Shown here in pieces: positions 12,086-22,851 of a stretch of DNA of 64,000 nucleotides. A program made the position numbers and the translations under genes. Within the stretch, counting starts at the first letter, position 1. Every line of letters begins with the position of its first letter. The notes under the pieces were generated by a model, which was given only the letters and a program-made list of their open reading frames with translations, had not been told where the DNA came from and did not search any database. This DNA comes from Aspidapion aeneum (Eukaryota; Arthropoda; Insecta; Coleoptera; Brentidae), in the NCBI GenBank assembly GCA_963576565.1, contig OY755044.1, positions 94,998,752 to 95,062,751 on the forward strand, given 5' to 3'.

Positions 12086-13677
12086 TTATCAAAGATAGTA
12101 GAGTAAATTTGTAAAATAAAGCTGAAAAAAGGGTATATTTTTTTATATTTGGCATAGTAGTACCTAAACCCAAAAGCTAAATTTTCATCCGAGGATCTCC
12201 GATTTTCCGGCCTCAGAATCCAAAATGGCGGCTGCCAAAATTAAGAAGAAAAATGATTTCCTTGTTTTAAGAGAAATTAAATTAATTTTGATAAATTTAC
12301 TTTAAGTGGAACCTACTCAATTTAGAAATGTAAAAAAAATTTACACCTGTCACTGCAAAACAAAATGGCGGCTATATTTTAAAAAAATAGTTTTTCTTCG
12401 ATATTTTCTGCATTTTTTGTGCGATATTTACCTTTAATACCTCATATTAAAGCTACTGATCAACTCTTTAAACATGCTTAAAATAAATTATAAGTTTCCC
12501 AGCCGACACAAAGATGGCGCTTAATTTGTCAAAAATAAAACGGCCCTTTTCAACCTGTAGACCAAATAAAATTTTTATAATTTTTTTTTTGGATTTTATC
12601 AGTCGTAAGCCAGATTGTATAAAAATTCATAAAAAGTTACAATTTGACATTTAACATTTTAAGATGGCGGCCGAAGTTCAGATAAAAAAGTTATTTTTTT
12701 GTTCTTGTTTGACACAACTAGTATTGCCGTGTAATATATCGATTTATACTAAATGGGGGTCACCGATTTTAAATATTTCATAATAAATGACATATGTCTA
12801 TTATTATCCAAGATGTCTTGTTTTTTCCAGTTTTTTTTTGTTAAATTTCGAAAAAATAAACAAAAATGTGTTTTTTTTTGCCTTTTTCGGCCGTCATCTT
12901 TAAAAAATAAATAAATTATATTTTTTTTGTACATTATAATTTAAAACTAATTAAGGGTAATATAAAACTATATATCTTGGTAAAAAAAATTACCAAACCA
13001 AGAAGATACTGTTGTTTTTATATTTTGAACGCCGCCATCTTGATTAATAATAGACATGTGTCATTTATTATGAAATATTTAAAATTGGCGACCCCTATTT
13101 AGTATAAATCGATATATTACACGGCAATACTAGTTGTGTCAAACAAAAACAAAAAAATACCTTTTTTATTTGAACTTCGGCCGCCATCTTAAAATTTTAA
13201 ATGTCACATTGTAACTTTTTATAAATTTTTACAAAACATGGCTTACTATTGGTAAAATCCAAAAAAAAATTTTTTAATTTAATTTGGTCTACAGGGTATA
13301 AAGGTCTCTTTTATTTTTGACATATTAAGCGCCATCTTAGTGGCTTCAATATGAGTTATTAAACATAAATATAGCGCAAAAATTAAAGAAAATATCAAAG
13401 AAAAACCATTTTTTTAAATATAGCCGCCATTTTGTTTTAAAATGACAGATGAAATTTTTTTTAAAATTTTTGAAATAAGTGGGTCCCACTTAATTCATTT
13501 TTTTTCTTAACTTTGGCAGCCGCCATCTTGGATTCTGATGCCAGAAAAAAGGGATCCTCGATTGAAAATTTAGCTCTTGATTTTAGCTACCACCATGCCA
13601 AATATAAAAAAATATACCCTTTTTGCAGCTTGTTCTTGAAATAAATTACACATTTACTCTACTAAGAGCTCTGATAA
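12086..13677. repeat. 1.6-kb palindrome with regularly spaced GATGGCGGC motifs
   Basis: Long imperfect inverted repeat centred near 12.9 kb. Outer arms read 'agtagagtaaattt' and 'catttactctact'. Each arm is built of ~150-bp modules, each with an A-rich ATGGCGGC-type motif: 12222, 12361, 12511, 12661 and about 12891 in one direction, and 13031, 13181, 13330, 13422 and 13517 in the other. No coding region. It is probably a foldback element; no target duplication was identified. Confidence 0.8.
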
Positions 13678-14919
13678 CATTTTTAGAAATTACAAAAGTT
13701 GTTGCAAAACATTATTTTAACAAACGTCGAAAACAGCATTTCGATATATTTTGCATATTATTATAGTCATAAAGTTTCGTAGCCTACATAGATTTAAAAA
13801 ACGGTTTTTTATAAATTTATGTTTTTTATGTTTTTCGCACGAAGAAAAAATAGTGTTCTAACTCTTGGGGAAAGTTTGCATTATCAAGAATAAACGTCCA
13901 GCATAGATGGCCCACAAACCGCAACCGCTTACTAGTGCGTTCTTTGGTTTTACGAGTAAGGGAGAGTTCTTAAACTAATCTGAAATCCATCTGATTGTTG
14001 CCATCGATGCCATCAGTCGATGGATCATATGATTATGACAGCTATCAGCGATGAGGCCAACAAAAATTAGAAGAACCCGATGCGTTTATAATTTTATGAC
14101 CTACCCATAGACGAATGACAGAGATAGACCAGACACTTACACGGTGGGAGTTGTATTACTAAATTGGCGCAGTATACCGGGGTGTCGTGCACGAATCAGC
14201 GCCTCTCCAACTTTGTGCACCGTACTAAACATTTACAGGGGGATTTGAAACAATATAACGCTTGCGCAGTTTGTCTCTAAGCTACAGGATGGCTTTTCAA
14301 ATTATTGTATACCGGATGCTCGTAGCCATCAATGAAATCGTTCTCCAATCAAGCTACATCTTTTAATATAGTGTTTTGAACAGTTTTTATCAAATTAAAT
14401 TTTAACACTAAAAAACTCATTCTACTCGTCAATTACATAGATTTAAATTTAAACGATGCGCGCTGATAAGAATGAGTTATTTTGTGTCAAAGCTCAATTT
14501 GCTTAAAAAGACTCTATAAACACCAATCAATAAGGAAGCTTAATCAAAGAATGTTTAAATTAATGACTACTAGCAATAAGAAAAAGGAAAGTTAAATTTT
14601 TATTCTATCTATAAGGTTTAAAAGTTTGTTTAGGTACATAAATTTCCTTGAGAGACTAATTTTCTAGTTAAAAAAAAAGGCTTTTTGACGAATATTCTAC
14701 AGTAATTTCCTTTTTATTAGTGCATAGAAAATATTTACACATTCTACATTAACTTAAATTAATAATGTATACTTTTACAATGCTTTATACATAATAATGT
14801 TGCAAATATAGGTTTCTATAAACGGAAACATTTTTAATTGTTTTTTCATGAAAAATAAAAAAATGTAACGTAAGCCTTTTAAAGTAAAGTGAATATTGCT
14901 GGTTATTCATTTAATTAAA
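13678..14919. other. Unassigned; one copy of a short repeat
   Basis: 14173-14243 ('gcgcctctccaactttg', then 'tacaggggg') matches 15681-15753 in direct orientation, so both are pieces of one repeat family. No exon was recognised in the rest. Confidence 0.4.
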
Positions 14920-15256
14920 CAGGATCCGGCATAATGATCTCCCACATTTTGCACTGCCACTGGGCCTGAATCACTGAAGAGAGGGGAAGCTTAGCGTAGT
15001 TGGTTGGTAGCTTCGTTATCGAGACATTAAGCAAAAGTAGGTAACGAATCTGTGACTACGACACAAAGAACTTTTCGTACTCACTTCGCACTTGGTAGAC
15101 ATGTTTTAGTTCCAGATACTTTGGGAATATCTGAACACTATTCCCGAACCATTGACGAATTGAAAGCAGCAATACACCAAGAAATTACAGGAATATCGCT
15201 TTAGAGTTACTGCACAATGGCGTTTTTATTGTGGGGGATCATTCTGCCGGACCCTG
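14920..15256. mobile_element. TIR element with CAGGATCCGGCA ends
   Basis: The left end CAGGATCCGGCATAATGATC pairs with GATCATTCTGCCGGACCCTG at the right. About 15125-15205 on the plus strand reads RTIDELKAAIHQEITGISL, resembling the helical 'ELKxAIxxEI' segment seen in some Tc1/mariner-related transposases. A stop follows, so any coding sequence is a remnant. The right side is followed by TA; the left is not clearly so. Confidence 0.6.
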
Positions 15257-15818
15257 TATATAAGTATAGTGAAATAATCTATGTTTTTTCCAAATATTAA
15301 CATTTAAAACTAAACATTTAAAACTCCGTCCAGGTTCAATGTGTCCATCACACACTATATATTTGTGAATTTCGTCTTTCGTCAAAGTTAGTTTTTTTGC
15401 CGGAGTATTTTTTTTAGGTTCCGTTTGGGAATGCTAACATAGTCTTCGCACCCACGAACACAAAATTGCCGTTAGGCCACAATTTAGCAAAAAACACTTT
15501 TAAAAATAAGGTAAAAAGTCGAAAAATCACGAAAAACTGCAACCACAAATGAAAAATGCCGAATTACATTTACGTCATATTTTTATCTGTTTTGCCAATG
15601 TCAGTCATAATCAAAAACATATACCGAGAGTAGCGGTTAATGTCCATGGCGACAGCACAGGAGTCTGTACATAATATTTTTATACCAGGGGTGACGGTCT
15701 GTAATAAGCGCCTCTCGAACTTTGTATTCCGAACTAATGTATACAGGGGGTATGTATAACAGTATTATGACAAGACCGGGGTGCTTTCCTTACTATAAAT
15801 AATTAGTATACTGTGGAC
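15257..15818. other. Unassigned; second copy of a short repeat
   Basis: 15681-15753 repeats the 'gcgcctctc-aactttgt' block of 14173-14243. Nothing else was recognised. Confidence 0.4.
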
Positions 15819-16310
15819 CTACCTCAACAAACCGCATCTTGAGTATATGGAAAATGGTATTTAAAGTCATTCAAACAAAGTATACTATTCCACATTTTTC
15901 TCGACATAATCCAGGATTTTTGCATGAGGTTTTCGTGCACTTAAAAGTAGTTCCTCGTCCGATCTGACTGGATAAATCGTCATCATCAACCTTCAACAAA
16001 TGTATTGCCAATCTCGCCGCAAAGCTGTTTATAGGCAACATTTCTCAAAAAGATTTATGAAATTTAAAAACTTGAAATTTGAGGTTATGATATAAATTCA
16101 TCCTTCAACAGGCATCTACACCACTGGCCGATGGCTATTGTGGCGAAAAATCGATTACATCGGAAATGTAGAGGAACTTAAACACACATTAAAGAAATTC
16201 CTCGTCCGAATCTGATGAGCTGGATGAATCGTCATCATTATCCTTCAATAAACTTATTGCCCATTTCGCCGCAAATCGGTTTATAAGCAACATTTTTTAA
16301 AAAGATTTAT
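15819..16310 (-). pseudogene. PIF/Harbinger-like transposase N-terminal relic, duplicated
   Basis: Two diverged direct copies, about 245 bp apart, of a minus-strand segment. The copy at 16300-16195 reads MLLINRFAAKWAISLLK followed by an acidic serine run (SSSSSDSDEE). The other (about 16045-15820) reads MLPINSFAARLAIHLLK, then with frame changes LLLSARKPHAKILDYVEKNV and FKYHFPYTQDAV. The pattern of acidic Ser/Asp stretch, 'YVE' and 'F-x-x-HF' resembles the N-terminus of HARBI1-type nucleases. It is frameshifted and lacks the DDE domain. The family call is inference. Confidence 0.45.
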
Positions 16311-16349
16311 GAAATTTTAAAAACTTGAAATTTGAAAATAGGCCGATGG

Positions 16350-16523
16350 CTATTGTTGCCAACAATCGATTACATCGGAAATGTAAAAGAACATGTGGAT
16401 CGCATCAGAACTTTTCAAGAACCCGTTTCTTGCATCGATTAGCTCATCGTTGAAATTAAGAACTCTTCCTAATTTGGAGTTTAACTTACCTAAACTACCT
16501 CTTTTAGGTTCTTCCTTTATCAT
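16350..16523 (-). CDS. Small ORF, unidentified
   Basis: A 57-codon minus-strand frame from ATG at 16523 to TAG at 16350, starting MIKEEPKRGSLGKLNSKLGR and containing NFNDELIDARNGFL. It is hydrophilic and basic at the start. 'TTTAG|GTAAGT' inside it could also act as a splice donor (about 16488). Its 3' end reaches the sequence duplicated in the neighbouring Harbinger-like relic, so it may be an upstream part of that element. I do not recognise it. Confidence 0.3.
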   Translation of the reverse strand: MIKEEPKRGSLGKLNSKLGRVLNFNDELIDARNGFLKSSDAIHMFFYISDVIDCWQQ

Positions 16524-16754
16524 ATTTTGGTGATTTAAAAATAAAAACTTAAAAGTTTGAATATTTACTACCTAACACTAAAGCTTTCTGGACAAAAACT
16601 AATAGATAATGTAAAACAGAAATACCTAACTCTTTTTTATTTTAGATACAGATAGTAAACATAACACACTAAAAACCACAAGACCTCAAAAACAATGCAA
16701 TCATCAGGGACGGATGCAGTATATTTGACGGCCCAGGCAACTTACTTGTATGTA

Positions 16755-17445
16755 CAGGGTTTTCCCGTATATTTTTACACTATATCTGCAATGTTTATTT
16801 CAATAGATATCAAAATATGATAACTACAAGTTTAAGAATTTTTAAGTCGGAATTTTTGAAATCAGGAAGAAAGGATCTATAAAAATCTGAAATAATATAT
16901 AGGGTGTTTTCTTTAAAAAAACCATCGACCTGTCAAATTTTGACATTTACAATTTTTTTGACATTCTGACACAAAGATTCTTAAAATTCGTAAAAAATTA
17001 TGAAACTTTTGTATTTATCATATTTTGATATCAATTCAAATAAACGTTTTAGATATGAAAATCAAACAAGTTTCGTGGCTAATCGGGCAAAAAGGAGTTT
17101 TTGTTTCTCTCATATATTTTTCCGTGGGTAGCTAAGCTTAACCTCACGGGGGTCCAAGATCTAATGGACACCTAATAAGTGTTGACAGTTAACTGTTTCG
17201 TCCTTATGGGACTCCTCAGAACACTGCTTGGTCAGTTTGACAATTCTTGCGAAGTTAATTAGACAGTTTTGTTTCTAATCATAAGTAGATAGTGAGAAAA
17301 CTATCGCAAGAAGCGCCATCTACCGAGATACGAGAGAAACAAAAAACAAAAGCATGCGAAAAACTGCTATACACATATCGATCAATGAAAAGATCGAATA
17401 CAACCAAAAGAAAACAATGGTGTAAAAATATACGGGAAAGCCCTG
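16755..17445. mobile_element. TA-flanked MITE, split by a family E copy
   Basis: The left end CAGGGTTTTCCCGTATATT and right end ATATACGGGAAAGCCCTG are inverted and flanked by TA (16753-16754, 17446-17447). The reverse family E copy lies inside it near the right end, so that copy came later. Tc1/mariner-like by target site; no transposase. Confidence 0.7.
17058..17412 (-). repeat. Family E copy
   Basis: Matches the 9.6-10.8 kb tandem units in reverse: 'gctaatcgggcaaaaaggag', 'cctaataagtgttgacagtt', 'gaagcgccatctaccgag' and 'atcgatcaatgaaaagatcg' in the same order. It sits inside a CAGGGTTTT-ended MITE. Confidence 0.8.
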
Positions 17446-18390
17446 TACACGTAAAAATTCGCAACGATAAATTTTTTAAGCGCAGAAAAAATATTAGTTT
17501 TTGCTTCATTCTGCACAAAAATCACACCTTATCCAAGGATCGACAAATTTTTTTCCGCAAAGTTTGCTTTATTATTTTTTCGGCTCTCCCACTTGTCTTG
17601 GTTATTCTAACTTTTCTTTTCTTAGAACCTACCTTTTTTTGATGCGTGGAATCAAAAGAAATCTTTTGCTTTCCTTCTTTTATTAGTTTATTGTTTTCTA
17701 TGTCTTTTGTTTTTCATCTATTTTATCTTTTACTATTTGTAAAATAAGAATTTCATTTCGAGCAGCTTATTATTTGGCATGGAGACGTTATTCTTACTTT
17801 GTTGAGGAGTTTGGGAAAATGAATTTAGGTGGAGAAAAAGCCCTACAGCCCTGTAAGCTGTTCAAATTTTGCGATTTGTTACCTGTTATGTACCGCAAAC
17901 ATCATAAAAATACCTCTATTTTGTTTAAAAAAAAAACACCCTGTAGATTTGAATTAAATGATTTACAATCATATGATAAAAAATTCTAGTCCGGGCGATT
18001 TTACCGGAAATTTTGGTGGGCGGTACTAAAGATCCTGTATGTATGATATATTTTAAAGAAATAGAGACGCGATAAACCCACCCAAACCCACCAAAGTCAT
18101 TCATACTTACATTTTTTGGTTATGTTATTTTCTTGCCAAGTTCATTGGCGTTTCACTAAAATAATATATTTTGTCAGCGGTGAGTAAAATCAATCATCAT
18201 GCACACGTTTGTGCGTCACCCCCTGTAAATGTTTGTCAAAAAACGTTTATTTTTATTTTCCGATATTATGAATCAACAAAGACGGAAGGTGCGTCTCTCT
18301 CTAAATAAGGCTATAAGGACCGATATTTCCCTCCTATATTACTTAAACCTAAATAAATTTGACTTATGTCATGTCATACATAGGGTCTCT
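17446..18390. other. Unassigned
   Basis: AT-rich with several homopolymer runs. A CACCCTGTA motif near 17937 resembles a TA-MITE end without a partner. No splice-bounded coding exon was recognised. Confidence 0.4.
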
Positions 18391-18575
18391 AATGCCGATT
18401 TTCCACCAAACGGACAAAACAAAAATAAAACATAAACTCGTGTCGAATAAAACAAAACTGAAACTTTTGGCCAACTTTTTCAAAACTGGCGTGTTTTGCG
18501 ACAGTTGGAGTTTTGTTTTTCGAGGTGTTGACTGGTTTCGACGAGTTTTGAAACTCGCGTCTGTTTAGTGGAAAG
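18391..18575. mobile_element. Possible short MITE
   Basis: 'ttttccaccaaacggac' at the left and 'gtctgtttagtggaaa' at the right are inverted about 165 bp apart. Target duplication is not clear. A related 'agtggaaaggg' motif occurs at about 18963, just after the MADF relic. Confidence 0.4.
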
Positions 18576-18741
18576 GGTCGTGTTGAGTTTTTTATGTTCT
18601 ACTTTTATTTCGTTGTGCTAGTCTGGCTACCACTTTCGTATCAAATTAATAGGTAAGCAAATATAAATATTTTAAGAAATTAGTTTCCAAACGCTCGATA
18701 AGTTTGTTAGATATATACCTACAAGTAAATTGTTTTTCCAG

Positions 18742-18956
18742 AAATTCCAGATCATGCTAAAAGTGGTAAACTTCCAAAAAAACAGTGGACCACTGAAGAA
18801 ATTAGTACCTTGATTGATGCCTTTAGGGAATATAGAAATTTGTGAGACCCCAATGATGGCAGGCAAAAAAATGGATTCTTACAAAGAAATTGCCCAGTTG
18901 TTTAACACAAATTGGATAGAAATAGAAAGAAAAATAAAAAATTTGACTACAGTACG
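18742..18956 (+). pseudogene. MADF/Myb-SANT-like DNA-binding domain relic
   Basis: Follows a good splice acceptor ('tgtttttccag'). The frame reads WTTEEISTLIDAFREYRNL, then TGA at 18843-18845 where families of this type have Trp, then DPNDGRQKK. After a one-base shift at an A7 run it continues MDSYKEIAQLFNTNW then IEIERKIKNL. The W-x(n)-L-I-D-x-[YF] start and K-I-x-x-L end match MADF/Myb-SANT-like domains found in host factors and in the second ORF of PIF/Harbinger elements. The stop and frameshift make it a pseudogene. Confidence 0.6.
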
Positions 18957-19317
18957 ACTACCAGTGGAAAGGGACCGAACACAAAAACAAAACCTAGTCC
19001 GCTTGATGGAAACAAGAGTTTTCGGTTTGTCTTCGATTTGGTTTTGTTTTTCGGAAACTAGAAAACACAAACACAAACTCAACTGTCCGGTTTCCGGTTG
19101 GTGGTACTGGAATGACAGGAAAAAATGACGAGAAAGCGCGCTTGGGTGACACTATCGGATGGGCGGTACTACCACGGATCACCTTGTTAGTGATCCGTGC
19201 ACTCCATCAGAGCACAATGTGTAAAAAATTATATAACTTTTAAACCACAAAATATATTGAAATTCTGTCTTGGACAAAATTTTTTGCAACCATGTTTGTA
19301 ACTAAAAATACTTTTTT

Positions 19318-19918
19318 CTATAAGCGTGCGGAAAAGTCCACTTTTCCTCACGCATTTTAGTGTGGAAAGTGCCAGTTTTCCGCACTAGTGCGGAAAAATA
19401 TTTTTTCCGCACTAGTGCGGAAAAGTAAATTTGTTACGATTTTGAGGTGTTCTATAACATTTAGACCGTTCAAAATACATTTGTATCTGTCCTAGCACAC
19501 GAAATATCCTAAAAATATTCAAATTGACTAAAATTCTGCTATATTTTCAATATTTTCGATAAAATAAAGTTTTCAGTAAAATAGGTTCAAATTATAAGTT
19601 TTAAACCTCCCCGGTATAAATATCGTCATTGTCAATGTCAAACAACAATGAACACTAGTGGTTTTAGATTTGGCATCTTAAATCACCATAGCAGCAAAGT
19701 ACAAACAAACTGTCAAAACAAAGCCAATTTTGCAGATACAAGCGTCTTTTGAATTTTTCAAACAAAAAAATCAGATTTTCAATGGATTCTTCGGACGAAG
19801 ATCTACCCCAGTCAGTTCTAGAAGCCGCTAGAATGTGAATAATAATAATTGATTTGATTAAAACGTTTTGAATATAAATAATTTTCTGATTAATTTTTAG
19901 TTTTTTCCTCACGCTTAT
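19318..19918. mobile_element. TIR element with CTATAAGCGTG ends
   Basis: 'ttttttctataagcgtg' at the left is inverted as 'cacgcttatagaaaaaa' at the right. Near the left end GTGCGGAAAA occurs several times in both orientations. The centre holds a short plus-strand frame at 19782-19838, MDSSDEDLPQSVLEAARM, followed by GTGAAT, a possible donor. Class unknown; the peptide looks like the acidic start of a transposon-encoded protein. Confidence 0.5.
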
Positions 19919-19926
19919 AGAAAAAA

Positions 19927-20060
19927 TAGTGTACCTAACTCGTGCGTAAAGTGTCTTTTCCGCACTTGATTGCTGGCCAAACTCCGCTATCGCGTCGTTT
20001 GGCCATCTGCAATCGCGTGCGGAAAAGAGGCACTTTCCGCACTAGTTAGGTAAACTACTA
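19927..20060. repeat. 134-bp hairpin
   Basis: Near-perfect inverted repeat: 'gtacctaactcgtgcg' and 'cgcactagttaggtaaac' at the ends, TGGCCAAAC/GTTTGGCCA near the centre. It shares GTGCGGAAAAG units with the adjacent element at 19318-19918. Confidence 0.7.
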
Positions 20061-20439
20061 TTAAAACCTTGGATTCGAGATCTTGAGAAGAAACGCAAAA
20101 TTCAATTTTAAAGCAATATTTTTCACCCAACGTGGACTATTTCTTCAATTTCAGTATCTTTTAGTACGGAAGGTATTAGATATTAGATTCATTCTACTCC
20201 GTTCGTCAATTTTAATTCAAGGTTAACATTAATATTAATATAGGGACTCAAGTGACAGAGTGAAAGATAGGCCAAATTTTGTACAGACTTTCTTGGTTGA
20301 TAGCATTGTTGAAAGATGTGATATCATCAAAAATTGAAAAACATGCTAGAAATTAACATTTGGTGCAATCCCCAACATAAAACTCAAATTTTCATACGAT
20401 TCGTCCCCTTGCATTTTATTAAAAGGTTTGGATTCGCGG
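20061..20439. other. Unassigned
   Basis: About 380 bp with no recognised repeat or exon before the LINE fragment. Confidence 0.45.
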
Positions 20440-20690
20440 GTTATAGGGGTAGATGTAAAGAGAACACTTTGAGGCTTACCAAAAGTGTGACGTAAAAAGC
20501 CGGACATTCGCACAGTACATGTCTGACTGTTTCGTCATCCTCCATACAGAGTCTAGATTCGGTCTCTTCTGTTAGTCCCATTCTGTGCATCGGTACTCTC
20601 AGTCGGCAGTGACCCGTAAAAAGACCAGTCATAGTACGTATCCCTGTCTGGTAACTCTAATGATGTTTCTGGCTCTGTTTTTACAAGGTC
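20440..20690 (-). pseudogene. LINE (jockey/R1-type) C-terminal fragment
   Basis: The minus-strand frame reads MTGLFTGHCRLRVPMHRMGL, then C-x(6)-ETVRHVLCECPAF. 'LTGHC-L--H--RMGL' followed by 'C...DDET--H-LC-CPA' is the characteristic post-RT/RNase H tail of jockey- and R1-like non-LTR retrotransposons. Only the tail is present, with no RT domain upstream. Dead fragment. Confidence 0.75.
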
Positions 20691-21450
20691 CTTATAAACT
20701 CTTTAGAGTGAGCCAGTTGGTATATTTATCTACTAAATAGATACTATTCACAATAAAAAAAATAATCAATTAAGATAAATTTTTGTGTTGTACCAAATAG
20801 AAAATATTTAGGCTTTACCTGGTTGCCGAACATGGTAATGCCGCCTCTGAGAACGCTCCCCACAAAAGTTAATGAAATTTCAGATAAGAAATATATTATC
20901 AGTGTGGAAAATAATGCTAGATTATCCATATATAGCATTATACAGTGTGTCTAGCATTTTAACAGTGGCGTAGCCAGCAGGGTTTCTTGTAATCGGGGAA
21001 CAGGGGCCTGTGCCCCGCAGTAGAGGTGTTGATTTTCGTTACTTTTGAGTACTCGTTACTAATCGTTACTCGTCTACTAAGTAATCATTTTATATATTCG
21101 TTACTATCGTTACTTTGATTACTGCAACTGTATTCAATTCAATCATACAATTAGTGCAAAATTCTCGAACTGTCGTTAATTCGAAGATCATTTACTCGCA
21201 GGTATACTTCTGTTGTTGATATTGGCGATTCCAAAAAACTGTGCTCCCTCTGGACGGAAAAAATGTGAACGTAGAAAGCGAGTAATCATTTGTCGATCGG
21301 CCATATGTTTTTCTTCATTTTACGGCTTCATTCTGTTAAATTCGTGGTCTTTGTAAGATTGTTTCCTGTTGAAAGATAAATATTGTAGATTTTTTACGTA
21401 AATCATAAAAACCAGAACCATCAACGTCTGGAAGTACGAAGCATAATACG

Positions 21451-21664
21451 AATTGTTGTGTTTATGGATGCCAGTCAAGGAAAGGCAGGGAACCACATGT
21501 TCATTTTCATTATTTTCCGAAGAAAAATAGTGGGAGGACAGGAGGAATATGTTGATAAAAGGATGGCTTGGGAAAATGCATTATTGATGGGGAAGCCTGT
21601 CACTGAAAATAAGCATGTGTGCTGCAAGCACTTTCGAAATAAAGATTATTGTGCAAAAGGTAAA
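21451..21664 (+). pseudogene. THAP zinc-finger domain exon, frameshifted
   Basis: One frame reads NCCVYGCQSRKGREPHVHFH then YFPKK; after a one-base shift it continues KRMAWENALLMGKPVTENKH, VCCKHF. C-x(2-4)-C at the start, 'H-YFP', a Trp and C-x2-H ('CCKHF') are the THAP signature in the right order. A donor-like AAAG|GTAAAT follows at 21660. THAP domains start P-element and some hAT-like (THAP12 type) transposases, consistent with its place near the left end of an 8-bp-TSD element. The frameshift makes it non-functional. Confidence 0.7.
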
Positions 21665-21769
21665 TAAAACTGACATAGGTATTGTTATGGTGGATTTATA
21701 CAGCAAAATTGAAATAGGAATAAAAATAAAAATCGGGGCCAGCGATTGGATGAGTGCTTTACAGGTGCA

Positions 21770-22040
21770 TGAAAACTTTGAAATGCATATTTTCCTGTTG
21801 TTTATTAGTAGTTTGCCTTTAGTTTGATAAGGGTTAGTCTTGATGGCACTTGATTGAAGACAAAGTGCTACTATATCCACGTAACTGTCTGTTTCATTTA
21901 ATTTGCCAATCAAAATAACATGGTGGGCATTTAATAATTCTTCTCCTTCTACAATACATCGGCTATCGGCAGTCGATTGAGGATATGAAAAGACTGAAGC
22001 CAAAGTAACAAAAATTTCGTCACTCATGTTGGTAAATAAT
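21770..22040 (-). pseudogene. SWIM-type zinc-finger protein fragment
   Basis: The minus-strand frame contains IVEGEELLNAHHVILIGKL, VDIVALCLQSSAIKTNPYQ, KGKLLINNRKI and FSCTCKA. In insect SWIM-domain proteins that I recall, a 'CLQ(T/S)SxLKxxPH-x-KGKL' block precedes the 'CTCKAG..CKH' finger. Only the first half of the finger is present. It lies opposite the THAP exon inside the 3.1-kb element. Identification is from memory and was not checked by search. Confidence 0.5.
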
Positions 22041-22045
22041 GGATC

Positions 22046-22667
22046 GTTCATACTCGTCTTTTGTGTAGTCTTTTGTCTTGGTTTAGTCATATGTCTTGTC
22101 ATAAGAAAGTTGAAACCACTGTTTCTTATGGGAGTGTTCATACAATGTTTTTGCTTTTGTTTTTGATTAGTCTTTGTCTTAAGAGTTGCCAACTTTCAAT
22201 CCTTAGAACATAAAAACTCACTGAACCGCGCCGCAAATCCTTTATCTATGCTTAGGACAACGACTAAGACGAGTGACAGACATCAGCTGATATTTGTTGT
22301 TTTTTACAGGGCGTCCGAAGAGCGCAAGCGCGCGGCCTAAATTTTGAATTTACCGCCATTAATCATGTTTTTAACAGGAAACCTCAACCTAACCTCAAAA
22401 TTTTATTTGTTTTTATTTTCTTTTTCGCTTTTGTTCTTTCGTGTCTGTGTTTCGTGCACAGATTAGGTTAAATAAGATTGTTTTGTGTAGAAAATGACTT
22501 TTGAAAAGGGCTCTTTTTATTGAAATTGAACTTTTTTTTCAGTGGGTTATGACTAAGACTAATCAAAAACAAAAGACGAGTATGAACACCCGATTTTGTT
22601 TAAGACAGCTAAGACTAATCAAAGGACAAAGACTAATCAAAAACAAAAGACTAAGACGAGTATGAAC
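22046..22667. mobile_element. Long-TIR MITE, copy 1 (left end incomplete)
   Basis: Begins at the internal 'gttcatactcgtc' and ends 'gacgagtatgaac'. Sub-repeats of 'actaatcaaaa' occur in both arms. It aligns with copy 2 but lacks its outer ~66-bp left arm and carries ~55 bp extra ('gaaccgcgccgcaaatcc' region, about 22207-22257). Confidence 0.75.
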
Positions 22668-22851
22668 AATACTTAAATATATCAGGAAGCTCAAACTGGT
22701 AACCACAAATTCATACCTTACATTAACATGGGGATAGATAAGTAAAATATTATATTTACTTAATAATTAAGTATTTTTCTTTACTCAGCTGAGATCACAA
22801 GCTGCAAAGAAAATTGAAAAATTTAGCCAGTTTTCTATGTTCTAAAGTAGT

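Noticed and set aside
17292..17642. 116-codon plus-strand ORF.
   Set aside because: Runs through the family E copy and the MITE end into AT-rich sequence; no domain, and the same frame is broken in other family E copies.
20966..21020. 'cagtggcgtagccagcaggg' as the left end of a further hAT element.
   Set aside because: No matching right end was found beyond 24134; it may be a remnant, but it is not supported as a separate element.
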